DNA from: Dysgonomonas sp. 25
GTDB lineage: Bacteria; Bacteroidota; Bacteroidia; Bacteroidales; Dysgonomonadaceae
Length of the DNA: 64,000 nt
Direction: 5' to 3'
NCBI RefSeq assembly: GCF_010501075.1
Contig: NZ_QVMN01000009.1
Coordinates: forward strand, 62,001 to 126,000
The notes beneath the pieces were generated by a model. It did not search any database, had not been told where the DNA came from, and worked only from the letters and a program-made list of their open reading frames with translations. Positions 35,137-44,264 of the stretch are shown here, piece by piece (the stretch's first letter is position 1; the number at the start of each line of letters is the position of its first letter). A program made the position numbers and the translations under genes.

Positions 35137-35805
35137 ATGAAAAAGATTATTTTATTCTCTATTGCGACTATATTATGTTGTAATGCTATAGCTCAAATTT
35201 CTAATATAAAACATTATTATAACTCTTTATCCAAGAGTGTTCTAATTGATTCTTTAAAATCAAAAATGATAAACACTTATCAAGATCATTATATTGATTC
35301 AGGTTATCCTATCGACTCAATAATTAACAAAGGATATTTGGCAGAAATTTCGAGTGAAAATTCCGTGATTGTACTTGCTCCTGAAATGAAAAACGCAGCA
35401 AATTATAATTTTGAAAAAGATATATATGATTTTTTGACAGTTGATACAGTTTTAACGAAAATCGTGTATTATAACAATGAGACGAGTACATTGACTTTAT
35501 TTGATCTGAATACCGGTTTACGCAAAATTGAATACTCTAAGAAAATTCAGAAGGATATGAATCGGGCATGGGATTATGTATCTAAAGAAAAACCTGATTT
35601 GTTAATGATAGAAAGTTGGATTTTTAAAGATAAAAACAGCGACAATGTAAATTTATTTCTGGTAAAAGATGGAAAAATATATGTCTATCGAACTAAATAT
35701 AAAGATACATATGAGTTGAATCATTTTATTCGTAAATTTTTTAAAGAAAAAGAATTTATTGAACATGCTATTTTGAATGAGAAAGGTCTTATGTTAAATG
35801 GCTAA
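35137..35805 (+). CDS. exported protein of unknown function
   Basis: A 222-residue protein with a Sec signal peptide ('MKKIILFSIATILCCNAIAQ', cleavage probably after Ala19 or nearby). The mature part is alpha/beta with many Asp, Lys and Tyr residues and no motif I recognise. It follows the truncated Imm11-like gene by 40 bases and is AT-rich like the immunity genes elsewhere in the window, so it may be a periplasmic immunity protein without its toxin. That is inference. Confidence 0.5.
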   Translation: MKKIILFSIATILCCNAIAQISNIKHYYNSLSKSVLIDSLKSKMINTYQDHYIDSGYPIDSIINKGYLAEISSENSVIVLAPEMKNAANYNFEKDIYDFLTVDTVLTKIVYYNNETSTLTLFDLNTGLRKIEYSKKIQKDMNRAWDYVSKEKPDLLMIESWIFKDKNSDNVNLFLVKDGKIYVYRTKYKDTYELNHFIRKFFKEKEFIEHAILNEKGLMLNG

Positions 35806-35858
35806 ATTTATAGATTAAGATAACGGTAATATTTTGTATGATAGTTTAATAATAATCA

Positions 35859-35902
35859 AACAGGAATAAGGTATTACATTTTTTAATATCTCTATTCCTG
35901 TT
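35859..35902 (+). terminator. possible stem-loop after the exported protein gene
   Basis: AACAGGAATA pairs with TATTCCTGTT over 10 bp around a 24-base AT-rich loop, 50 bases after the stop codon. The remaining bases to 36022 hold nothing else I can identify. Confidence 0.35.
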
Positions 35903-36022
35903 CTAATTTGAAAAATTATTTATCGAGCAGTGAGTTTTTTGCGAGGTGTGTATATCTTTTTGTAGTCAATATTTATTATAAAATTGTTTTTTTAAGTATT
36001 AATTCTCAAAAGAGTAACCGAT

Positions 36023-36319
36023 TTATTCTTTCTTGTTTTTTCGACGATTCGCAATCAGAAACTCCGGAATTTCAGATTTAAGATAATATGGTTTTCTGTT
36101 ATCCAGCGTATAGAAAGTAAGAATGCCTTTTTGCCTGTATCTTTGCAGTGTCCTTTTAGTAACACCTAATAACTGACACATATCCTGATTGTCCAGCAGC
36201 TCATCGCCATTAAGAGCATCTTTGCGATTAAGTAGACGTTCTATGCTTTTGTCCAATTTATCGAAACGGGAGATAATTATTTTCATGAAGCCTTCAAAAT
36301 CCTCAGAATTTACTAACAT
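36023..36319 (-). CDS. excisionase-like HTH protein 1
   Basis: A 98-residue protein. The C-terminal half is a MerR/HTH_17-type winged helix ('LLDNQDMCQLLGVTKRTLQR', then 'KGILTFYTLDNRKPYYLKSE'), preceded by a helical N-terminal region. Pairs of such genes next to a tyrosine integrase are usual in Bacteroidetes integrative elements, where they act as excision or regulatory factors. It is transcribed with the next HTH gene, 53 bases apart, away from the integrase. Confidence 0.7.
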   Translation of the reverse strand: MLVNSEDFEGFMKIIISRFDKLDKSIERLLNRKDALNGDELLDNQDMCQLLGVTKRTLQRYRQKGILTFYTLDNRKPYYLKSEIPEFLIANRRKNKKE

Positions 36320-36372
36320 ACGGATTGCGTTTAATTATAATATCTGTTTAAAGGAACTTAATAATAAATTCT

Positions 36373-36732
36373 CTAATTCTTTTTCATATTTTTCATTTTA
36401 TCTTTACCATAAGATAAAATATGGGATTTATAATATCTGACCTTAGCACCGATTCGAAAATATTCAATTTCTTCTTTTTTTCGAATTCTTTGTAGAGTTC
36501 TTACGGATACTCCCAATAAAAGCGCTGCTGCTTTTTCAGTTAACGGTTCATCTTCAAATTCTGAAAAACTTCCTTTTAGCTTCTGAATAATTTCGAACGA
36601 ATCTTTCATAAACTCTTCCATGCGTTCCAATTTATTCATGATGCTTTTGAAGGCATCATCTTTGATCGTAATACAATTTTTTTGTTCCATAATGATTTGT
36701 TCTAATGTTTCATGGTTACAAAGTTGTTTCAT
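36373..36732 (-). CDS. excisionase-like HTH protein 2
   Basis: A 119-residue protein with the same layout as its neighbour: a helical N-terminal 65 residues, then an HTH_17 domain ('LTEKAAALLLGVSVRTLQRI', followed by 'KKEEIEYFRIGAKVRYYKSH'). The two are divergent paralogues. It probably works with the neighbouring gene and the integrase at 37814 in excision, or represses element genes. A strong bidirectional terminator separates it from the RteC-like gene. Confidence 0.7.
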   Translation of the reverse strand: MKQLCNHETLEQIIMEQKNCITIKDDAFKSIMNKLERMEEFMKDSFEIIQKLKGSFSEFEDEPLTEKAAALLLGVSVRTLQRIRKKEEIEYFRIGAKVRYYKSHILSYGKDKMKNMKKN

Positions 36733-36746
36733 TTGAATAATAAAAA

Positions 36747-36774
36747 TTCCCGATATCGGTACTGATATCGGGAA
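36747..36774. terminator. bidirectional rho-independent terminator
   Basis: TTCCCGATATC pairs perfectly with GATATCGGGAA (11 bp) around a 6-base loop. A T run follows on the plus strand, and 'AATTTTTATT' follows on the minus strand, so it can terminate in both directions. On the minus strand it separates the RteC-like gene from the HTH pair. Confidence 0.8.
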
Positions 36775-36803
36775 CGTTTTTTTTATAAGATACTATTCTT
36801 CAG

Positions 36804-37391
36804 TCAATTGTTTAATGATTTTAAAATCGAATAAATATTTTCTGGTAATGAATCTAGGTATCTGGTTGTGTTTGACTTCCGTAAATTAATCTCTCCCAGT
36901 ATATCGTAATAATTGCCAAGATTAATTTGAAATATAAATTCAAAACACCGGAATATTTTACTCATACTTGCTTTTCCTCCATTTATAGACTTTGCTATTG
37001 CATATACAAGCTCTACTAAATCAACCTTCTTGCCTGTCCAGTGTAATAATTCAGGAATATCAGGTTTTAAATATTCAAGATTTATCAAATTAGGATTTGA
37101 GATTTTATATCTGATAACATCGAGTTCAGTTGCCAAATAGACAATTAATTTATTTATTAAATATTCTATTTCATAGCTATTGTTACCTGATAAAAACTTC
37201 TTCTTAAGAGTAATATCCGATTTGATTTCTCTTAAGAAACGAAAACTTGCAAAAATATTCTCTTCCTTAGAGCAATATTCGATTAAATCTTTTACGAAAT
37301 TTTCTAATTTTTCATGAGCATTGTTATTTATTGGGTCGGTTGTAATACTATTAATTAATTCCGAATAAAAAAAAAGTAATTTTGTATTCAT
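36804..37391 (-). CDS. rteC: RteC-like regulatory protein of conjugative elements
   Basis: A 195-residue protein. Its C-terminal 90 residues ('PELLHWTGKKVDLVELVYAI', then 'FEFIFQINLGNYYDILGEIN', ending 'LRKSNTTRYLDSL') match the RteC domain pattern 'WTGskt.LiELiYAL ... F...f.v.lgdyy.t...ir.Rk..rt.fLd'. In CTnDOT, RteC activates excision genes. The protein is somewhat short for RteC, with a reduced N-terminal domain. It lies beside HTH genes and an IntDOT-like integrase, reinforcing the element reading. Confidence 0.65.
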   Translation of the reverse strand: MNTKLLFFYSELINSITTDPINNNAHEKLENFVKDLIEYCSKEENIFASFRFLREIKSDITLKKKFLSGNNSYEIEYLINKLIVYLATELDVIRYKISNPNLINLEYLKPDIPELLHWTGKKVDLVELVYAIAKSINGGKASMSKIFRCFEFIFQINLGNYYDILGEINLRKSNTTRYLDSLPENIYSILKSLNN

Positions 37392-37476
37392 GGCTTAAAG
37401 TCCTAATTTACAAACATTAACTACTAGGACTTAATAGATATTACAAACAAAAATAAAAAAAATATCAATCAAAGTA

Positions 37477-37506
37477 TTGTTTTGTATTAGAATATCTCTA
37501 TCTTTG
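37477..37506 (+). promoter_or_regulatory. Bacteroidetes-type promoter upstream of the integrase
   Basis: TTG at 37477-37479 and TATCTTTG at 37499-37506 are separated by 19 bases, matching the Bacteroidetes consensus. It points to the integrase about 300 bases downstream, leaving a long untranslated leader with a small hairpin (AGTCTT ... AAGACT, near 37723-37743) and a repeated 'aagcgaat' octamer. Confidence 0.6.
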
Positions 37507-37813
37507 CATCCCGTTAAGCGAATGCTACTATTCAATAAGCGAATTGAAGAAAACGAGTTCACAGGAAAAAGTATGGGTGCAAAATAATTACGTAATGTAA
37601 TTGTCTCATATTTAATGTGATACAATATTGGTTTCAGGACTGCCTGGGACTACAGATGAAGAAAAAGGAATCGAAGATAAGATTCCATAAATTCAAGAAA
37701 CACTACAATACCAGCCGATTAAGTCTTCTGTGGTGGAAAGACTAAAAAAGCAACTTTCATAAATTACAGGTTTTTGTTGTATAATTGTTAGACTAAAAGA
37801 AAGGCAATTGACA

Positions 37814-39061
37814 ATGAAAGCAACACTAAAAATCCTATTACGTACTAACTATCAAACAAAAGAAGGAAAACAACAACTATGCCTTCGCTATACCTCCTAT
37901 AGACGTACCACGTTTATAGGTTTAAACATATCCATACACCCCAAACACTGGAACGACACCAAAAAACAAATCAAAGCAAGCGAACCCTATCACCTGCACT
38001 ACAACCAACTCATCAAACAACAAACCCACAAAGCCGAAACCATTATCCTGGACAACTACCTCAAACCACTCCCCGTAGCCGAATTCATTCATCAAATGAA
38101 AGACAAACACTACGGCAATACCGACTTCTACACCTTTATCCAAAACGAAATAGAACTCATCCAATCCGCACGCACCAAAGGCACCATAGACAACTATAAG
38201 AGCCTGATCAACAAAATGAAAGAATGGAAACCTGCCCTGACCTTTGATGAAATAACCCTCGACTATATCCAACGCTTCCATGACCATGAAATCAAAACAG
38301 GCAACCAACTCTCCACCATCTATAAAAAACACGCCAACTTTAAATTTTTGATAGGCCTAGCTGTGGACAAAGAAAAAATAGCGAAAAACCCCTATGATAA
38401 ATTTGAAATCAAGAAAATCACCAAAGCCCAAAATAACGATATCCTGACCGAAGAAGAACTCCAAAAACTCCAACACGCCTATGATAACAACACATACACA
38501 GGAGGCAAGAAAGAAGTATTAAGAGAATTCCTCTTCAGTTGCTACACCTCCCTTTCCTATGCTGAATTCGACAATGTAACCTACGGCGACTTAAAACCTG
38601 TCACGATAAAATCAAAATCAGACGAAAATCAAAAAGAAGAAACAACCATTACAACCCACTACCTCCTATGCAACGAACGCAAAAAGACAAACGTTATGTA
38701 TAAAATACCTATAATATCCAAAACAGTAGAACAACTGTTAGAAAGAGAAGTCACAATAAAAACGAAAAAAGGAGAAGAACATAAAGATAAAGAATCTTTC
38801 CAAAAGATATTCTCACCGCTAACCAATCAACCAACTAACCGCTACCTCAAAGAAATCATGAAAGACCAGCATATCAACAAGACGATGACTTTCCATCGTG
38901 CCCGCCACACCTTCCGCACCATAGCCGCAAGAAGAGGCATCCATGACGGAATAGCCGAACGCATAATGGGACATGCCGAAGGAAATGATATCAAAGACAT
39001 CTACACCCACCTGCACGACGAAGACATTGTTCGGGAAATGAAAGATAAATGGATCGTATAA
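37814..39061 (+). CDS. IntDOT-like tyrosine recombinase
   Basis: A 415-residue integrase from ATG 37814 (the TTG at 37808 adds two residues). Residues 1-90 are an arm-binding domain, residues 95-195 a core-binding SAM-like domain, and the rest catalytic. Box II is 'HRARHTFRT' (His361, Arg364), followed by His387 in 'GHAEGN' and the nucleophile Tyr397 in 'IYTHLHDE'. Box I reads 'CYTSLSYAEF', with Ser248 where most family members have Arg; the same Arg-to-Ser change is known in IntDOT. It probably moves or inverts the surrounding segment. Its DNA is unusually rich in C on the coding strand compared with its neighbours. Confidence 0.85.
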   Translation: MKATLKILLRTNYQTKEGKQQLCLRYTSYRRTTFIGLNISIHPKHWNDTKKQIKASEPYHLHYNQLIKQQTHKAETIILDNYLKPLPVAEFIHQMKDKHYGNTDFYTFIQNEIELIQSARTKGTIDNYKSLINKMKEWKPALTFDEITLDYIQRFHDHEIKTGNQLSTIYKKHANFKFLIGLAVDKEKIAKNPYDKFEIKKITKAQNNDILTEEELQKLQHAYDNNTYTGGKKEVLREFLFSCYTSLSYAEFDNVTYGDLKPVTIKSKSDENQKEETTITTHYLLCNERKKTNVMYKIPIISKTVEQLLEREVTIKTKKGEEHKDKESFQKIFSPLTNQPTNRYLKEIMKDQHINKTMTFHRARHTFRTIAARRGIHDGIAERIMGHAEGNDIKDIYTHLHDEDIVREMKDKWIV

Positions 39062-39128
39062 TAACCTATGGTTATAATATTTCGTTGTATAATCGATAGG
39101 ACGGTGGACGGCAGAAAATTCGGACGAG

Positions 39129-39243
39129 ATAAAAATGCCGAATCTCACGATCCGGCATTTTTCTACTGTCCTCTCTTATAGAAAACCAGAGAGACAGTCC
39201 TATGTGCCCAATTTAATAATGATCCAATATTGGACACGGAGGT
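39129..39243. repeat. 115-bp inverted repeat, right copy (IR-R)
   Basis: The inverted partner of 29441-29555, differing at only a few positions. It lies 68 bases after the integrase stop and 30 bases before the end of the SprB-repeat gene, exactly in the convergent intergenic space. Confidence 0.9.
39131..39162. terminator. bidirectional terminator in IR-R
   Basis: AAAAATGCCG pairs with CGGCATTTTT over 10 bp around a 12-base loop, with A/T runs on both sides so it works on both strands. It would terminate the integrase transcript and the convergent minus-strand operon. A second imperfect stem (CTGTCCTCTC with GAGAGACAG) follows it. Confidence 0.75.
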
Positions 39244-39272
39244 TCAATATTTATATTTCTTAAAATTTCAAC

Positions 39273-42200
39273 TTACTTAATAACCACTTTAAACGTAGAG
39301 TTCATTTTCTGCGAAGCAAAGCGTAACAGATATACCCCTGCCCCTTTACCCGAGGCATTGAATTGAGTAGTTGTACCCTTAGTATTTCTCACATTCTTCG
39401 TCTCAATCAGATTACCATTTCCATCATACAAGTAAAGGGTATAATTCATCTGCTCACAAAGCTCTATCTCTGCCGAGAAGTTTCCGTCATTCGGGTTCGG
39501 ATAAACGATAAACTTCTTGATAAATGGTTCTACTTCCTTGTAATCGTCAATATCTTTTGCATCTTTTACTTCAATGGTCTTGTAGAGTATGTCCTGACAA
39601 GCTCCCCTGTAACCTATCATCCCGATGGTATAATGCCCGTTATATGGAATAGAGAAATATATCTGATGCTCTGTTTGCTCTGATATTGTAGCTTCGTCCG
39701 GCATTATCCATTCGATACGGTCGTAAGCCATATTGGTTATGTTCACAGCATATACCTCTTTGTTATTCGGTATTTCTGTCGCCACCACAAAGTCTGCTGT
39801 CAGTTCGTCATTCGATTGCCGTACGGTAATCTCATCATAGGCGGAGCATCCATCCTGATTGGTTATCGTAATCCGGTAGTTCCCTGCCTCGGATATAGTA
39901 TATACCGAATCGGTAGAGAGAATGCTTCCATCTTTTGTCCAGAGATAGGTAATCGAATCCTGCCCTATCGAGCTATTGAGCGTCACACTGCGGTCTTTGC
40001 AAAGGGTAATATCATTCCCTAAATCGACTGCAAGCGGTTCGGGTTCATAAAGCGAATAAGAATCTGTTAAACTGCATCCGTTGGCATCGGTTATGGTGAT
40101 AGTATAATCGCCCGCCGGAATCCCCGTACGGTTTTGCGTTGTTGCTCCATCCGACCAAAGGAAAGTATATGGCGTCACGCCTCCAGTAATGGTTAATGTG
40201 ATTTCCCCATCGGCATATGCACTGCATGTAGGCTCTTTGATAGTTGAAGTGATATTCATTCCGTTCGGAGAGGTTACTTCTCCGAATGCTTCCATGCTGC
40301 AATAGTGTCTCGGGTTATCCTTGTAGCGGGCATCACGGACAAAGACAGAGTAAATCCCTTTTCCTAACCCTGTAACGACGTGGGTAGTGTCACCTGTTTC
40401 CCAAAAATATTCATAGGGAGGAGTTCCTCCGGTTACTACGGCTTCTATCTCGCCTATCTTATATCCGTCGCAAAGCAGATGTTGTCTTACATTAGTCGAT
40501 ACAACCAATGGTTCGGGTTGTACGAGGTGGAAAATACGCGAGGTTGCCTGTATATGATTGCTATCAGTCACGCAAATCATATAATGCCCTGAATAAAGAT
40601 TAGTCAGGATACTATCGTTTACCGATGTATATGTTTCCAGAATAGTTGTACTATCAGGCGTTATCCTACGCCATTCATAATCGTATGGTTTCTTGGGCAA
40701 AAGGTGAGGGCGGCCGCCTGTTACCTTGGCTATAAGTTCGCCATCGTTATCGCCATTACAGGTGACATAATGATGTTCTTTGATTTCCACTAACAATTTA
40801 GGCGGTTGATCGACATCGATTGTTTTTGAAGCCTGACAACCACAATAATTTTGATTATTGGACGGATTGAGCAAGTATGCCGGATTCCAATTCTGGTCAT
40901 ACACTTCAATCGTATATTTACCTTTAGGAATATTAAATAGAGTAGACTTCACACTGGAAATTGAATCCAGGCGAATCAATGTTTCCGTTTTCAGTACTGT
41001 TCCACTTACAGAATCTTTCCAGACAATGGAATAAGCGCCCGAACCTCCATCGATAAAAGCCCATGCTTCTCCATCAGAATAACCGAAAGCTTTGGGTTCA
41101 TGATAGTCATCATCAAAAATACGCAACGCACGGGCTGGTTCTGATACAGAAACAGGTAGAAAAGCGGTGTCGGGTTCACAGCCATTGCTGTCTTTCAGGT
41201 AGATTTCATAATCACCTTTTGCCAAATCGGTAAAATAATAAACGGAATCGGTAAATGTCACAGGTGTCCGGAAGAGGGTTCCTCGCTGCCCTAGTTCATA
41301 TAATTCGGCATAATAGGTGCCTGTTCCGCCAGATGCTTTAATTTTTATGCGCCCGTCTATTCCGCCATGACAATGAACAGAATCCTGGAATACTTTATAA
41401 GAAACTTTCGGCCGCTGGGGGATGGTAATGGTGTAGCGGTGGTTAGCTCCCTGATTGTAAGTATTTGTAGTATCACCAACACCCACGCCATATTGATATG
41501 TACCATATACACCAACTATATGTGCTCCGGATGGAAGGTTAATAATAGGATTTGATTTAAAGGTTACCGGGTCAATATTTAACTCTATACCTTTAAGGAC
41601 TAATGTATCTGATCCTGTTTCTACTTCTCCAAAATAGACTTTTTCTCCTGTGTATAATGCTCGGTCAAAGTTCAATATTAATTGGGCATTATCGTCTCCA
41701 TGGCAAATTTCTAATAGAGTATCGACTGATAAGATATGAGGGGCGGATGGGATATATTTATATACTATTGAGTTCGATTCTGATGTTGTATCAGAACAGG
41801 CATCCATCGACACCCGAATGTGAATAGCTTTTCCATAATCAGAATCTGATAAAAATTCTGAGCCTTTTATATTTAAATAATTTTTTTTCTGAAACTTTGG
41901 CGGTAGATCTATCCATGTGATATTGTTATAAGAATACTGCCATTTATAAAAATTAGAATTAATACCGGAGATAGGGTTAATTACTATTGGCTCCTTATCG
42001 CTAAACTCTGTTTCTTCTGGGGGTGCTAATATTACATGAGGTTTAATGGTTATTGTCGCATTACCAGGAACGTTTGAACCAAATTCCGAAAAATTATAGT
42101 TTTTATAAAAACAATATTTATTGACAGGGACATCTCCATTTTTTCGAGTACTTGAACAAGGATTAAACCCTTCCCCATGCCTCTTTACTGTATGAAAACG

Positions 42201-42473
42201 AATATGTGTTATTTTGTTATTCTCTCTAAATTTTTGAGGAGTTGTTACTAGATTTCGGTTTTCATAGACTGCAGGATCAAAAAATCTTTGGGGTGTGCTA
42301 TTGTTTTGATATGTCAATTCTATCCATTGCAACCCCCTTTGAGAGCCACAGTTTTTACCTCCATCTCCAACATATCCACCTATCGTTAACTCATAATATG
42401 CATCATTTGTTTGCCCCTTCACATTACCAACAAACAATATTGCCAGTAATACTAATAACCCTATCTTTTTCAT
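39273..42473 (-). CDS. SprB-repeat surface protein with T9SS C-terminal sorting domain
   Basis: A 1066-residue exported protein from ATG 42473 (signal peptide 'MKKIGLLVLLAILFVGNVKG'); upstream in-frame codons overlap the previous gene. About five SprB-type repeats follow the pattern C-x-G-xx-DG-x-I-xxxxx-GG-x-PY-x-Y-x-W, for example 'CNGDNDGELIAKVTGG' and 'CSAYADGEITLTITGG'. Then come Ig/PKD-like domains and a C-terminal type A sorting domain ('VYPNPNDGNFSAEI ... GAGVYLLRF'), so it is secreted by type IX secretion and anchored or released at the cell surface. It is the last gene of the minus-strand cluster. Confidence 0.85.
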   Translation of the reverse strand: MKKIGLLVLLAILFVGNVKGQTNDAYYELTIGGYVGDGGKNCGSQRGLQWIELTYQNNSTPQRFFDPAVYENRNLVTTPQKFRENNKITHIRFHTVKRHGEGFNPCSSTRKNGDVPVNKYCFYKNYNFSEFGSNVPGNATITIKPHVILAPPEETEFSDKEPIVINPISGINSNFYKWQYSYNNITWIDLPPKFQKKNYLNIKGSEFLSDSDYGKAIHIRVSMDACSDTTSESNSIVYKYIPSAPHILSVDTLLEICHGDDNAQLILNFDRALYTGEKVYFGEVETGSDTLVLKGIELNIDPVTFKSNPIINLPSGAHIVGVYGTYQYGVGVGDTTNTYNQGANHRYTITIPQRPKVSYKVFQDSVHCHGGIDGRIKIKASGGTGTYYAELYELGQRGTLFRTPVTFTDSVYYFTDLAKGDYEIYLKDSNGCEPDTAFLPVSVSEPARALRIFDDDYHEPKAFGYSDGEAWAFIDGGSGAYSIVWKDSVSGTVLKTETLIRLDSISSVKSTLFNIPKGKYTIEVYDQNWNPAYLLNPSNNQNYCGCQASKTIDVDQPPKLLVEIKEHHYVTCNGDNDGELIAKVTGGRPHLLPKKPYDYEWRRITPDSTTILETYTSVNDSILTNLYSGHYMICVTDSNHIQATSRIFHLVQPEPLVVSTNVRQHLLCDGYKIGEIEAVVTGGTPPYEYFWETGDTTHVVTGLGKGIYSVFVRDARYKDNPRHYCSMEAFGEVTSPNGMNITSTIKEPTCSAYADGEITLTITGGVTPYTFLWSDGATTQNRTGIPAGDYTITITDANGCSLTDSYSLYEPEPLAVDLGNDITLCKDRSVTLNSSIGQDSITYLWTKDGSILSTDSVYTISEAGNYRITITNQDGCSAYDEITVRQSNDELTADFVVATEIPNNKEVYAVNITNMAYDRIEWIMPDEATISEQTEHQIYFSIPYNGHYTIGMIGYRGACQDILYKTIEVKDAKDIDDYKEVEPFIKKFIVYPNPNDGNFSAEIELCEQMNYTLYLYDGNGNLIETKNVRNTKGTTTQFNASGKGAGVYLLRFASQKMNSTFKVVIK

Positions 42474-42528
42474 AACCGTTGTATAATTAAGTCTGCGTAT
42501 CTTTTGTTTAGTCATTGTCTCTGTTATA

Positions 42529-44241
42529 TTAAAAATTGTACGAATAAGCAATCGTTGTCGTAATCGCATCCGTATGCTTCTTATCTACAATATCCCTGTT
42601 CTGCCACACAAGGCTGGCATTAAAACTATGACGCTTCTTTACCCTGTATGCTGCATTTGCCCGGTAATTAAATATCCTTGCCCGGATATCCCCCGAATCG
42701 ATGTTCACATTGTAGGATGCCGACATGCCCGTTGTCAGGGTCTTTTGCAGGAAAGAAGCCGTAGCTCCCACCATCGGGCCGACAGTATAGGATTCCATCG
42801 TCCCGCTATAGTTATAAGAAGCATTCAGCGAGGATGTCAGGCTGATGCCTTGCGGTATAAATTGTATCCCGTAACCCAAAGCCGAATTCAAAAAGCGGGA
42901 TACATTGCCGGGCAGCGATATGCCTCCCTGCCTGTCCGCCGATTCCTGAAAACTAACCAGCATATTGACCCGTTGCATCTGCTTCTCCGTCCTCTTAAAA
43001 GTGTACATCACCGAAGCATCTATATTTTGTGATAGCTGGGTAAAGCGAAGCGTATCCATATTGTCATACGGCGATGTTTGGTTGATATAGTCAAACTGCG
43101 ACTTGATATTGCGGTAGCTTTGGAAAGTCGAGAAGTTTAGCGATGTCTGCAAGTCCTCCGTCGGGTTATAGTTCAGGTTAAGCGATGCCACATAGCGGTC
43201 GGAAGATTCTTCCTTGGTATTGTCCAGGTCGTCGCGTTGTATACCAAGGCTGGCGGCAACATTGGCCTTGTCGTCTTTGAGGAACGGACGGGCGAAGTTC
43301 AAGGTGATATTTTCATAATCGTGGTTGAAATAGTAAGCCCCCAAGGTTTTGTAATTGGGGTCTATACGTTCATAACCGATACCGATAGTGTTCTTTTTGA
43401 GCTGGTAGTTGAAGCGGGCATTGACGGCATGATAGGCCGAGGTAGAGGCTCTGCGGGAGGTTATATCGTCCAAGAACCAGGAGCTTTCTCTCGGTGAACG
43501 GGTATCACGCGTCAGTAAGCTGATAGCATATTCCACACTGAAGCTCATATTCTTGACAAGGTTTAGCGTGGCATTCCAACTGAACACATTGTTTTGCATA
43601 GGAGTAATCCCTAAACTGTCCATCGTATGGAACATGCCTGCTTCTTCTTTATCTTTGGCGGTAAAGTATATCATCCCCACCGAGAATCGCTGGTCGTCGT
43701 ACTGCACTTTTGCTCCCATACCCATCCTCCGGTAGTTGGGCATGATGGACGGGTTCTCGTAATCATAGTTCACCTTCTTCAATAGGCGCCCTCCCATAGC
43801 GCTTATTTTGAATTTACCTTCGGGCGTGAGGTCTACTCCTGCGCCGGTAAACTGATGCCCGCTCAGGGTGTAATTCGAGAAGTTCATCGCCACATCTCCG
43901 ATGTGTCCTGTTATCCACTTGTAAGTGGGATGGATACTCAGCCGGTTGGGCAAGGAGGGGTAAGACAGGTCTTTTCCCAAGTTCGTCAGGTTGACTGATA
44001 GCGGGATATTGATTTGTTGGTAGATATTCAGGTTGACTGTTCCGTTCAGGTAATATGTCCAGTCCTGCCTTCCTGACGACTGGTTGCCGCTGTAAAAGAC
44101 ATTCCCCAGCGATAAGCCGCCATGGATAGTGATAGGCTTGTTTTTGGTTATATCGCCTATTTTTCCCAAATCGACTTGCTGTGCAGCAAGGTGTCCGGTG
44201 AACAGGGTAAGTATAAATAGTAATGTAATTTTTCTAATCAT
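42529..44241 (-). CDS. outer-membrane beta-barrel protein
   Basis: A 570-residue protein with a signal peptide ending 'GHLAAQQ'. From residue 40 on it shows alternating amphipathic strands with aromatic girdles and ends in an aromatic strand ('ITTTIAYSYNF'), as expected for an outer-membrane barrel. The size suggests a large barrel of more than 20 strands. It has no plug domain or TonB box. It starts 23 bases after the PKD lipoprotein gene and may be the membrane platform for the neighbouring SprB/PKD/FN3 surface proteins. Its specific function is unknown. Confidence 0.7.
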   Translation of the reverse strand: MIRKITLLFILTLFTGHLAAQQVDLGKIGDITKNKPITIHGGLSLGNVFYSGNQSSGRQDWTYYLNGTVNLNIYQQINIPLSVNLTNLGKDLSYPSLPNRLSIHPTYKWITGHIGDVAMNFSNYTLSGHQFTGAGVDLTPEGKFKISAMGGRLLKKVNYDYENPSIMPNYRRMGMGAKVQYDDQRFSVGMIYFTAKDKEEAGMFHTMDSLGITPMQNNVFSWNATLNLVKNMSFSVEYAISLLTRDTRSPRESSWFLDDITSRRASTSAYHAVNARFNYQLKKNTIGIGYERIDPNYKTLGAYYFNHDYENITLNFARPFLKDDKANVAASLGIQRDDLDNTKEESSDRYVASLNLNYNPTEDLQTSLNFSTFQSYRNIKSQFDYINQTSPYDNMDTLRFTQLSQNIDASVMYTFKRTEKQMQRVNMLVSFQESADRQGGISLPGNVSRFLNSALGYGIQFIPQGISLTSSLNASYNYSGTMESYTVGPMVGATASFLQKTLTTGMSASYNVNIDSGDIRARIFNYRANAAYRVKKRHSFNASLVWQNRDIVDKKHTDAITTTIAYSYNF

Positions 44242-44264
44242 TGTAAGTCTGGGTCAGCCGATTC

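Noticed and set aside
37431..37625. 64-codon minus-strand frame upstream of the integrase
   Set aside because: It overlaps a plus-strand promoter, has poor coding character and no family resemblance.
29441..39243. A classical IS or DDE transposon bounded by terminal inverted repeats
   Set aside because: No DDE transposase or target-site duplication is seen; the repeats contain terminator stems and the recombinase is of the tyrosine type.
42574..43032. 152-codon plus-strand frame opposite the barrel gene
   Set aside because: Antisense shadow of a strongly supported outer-membrane barrel gene.
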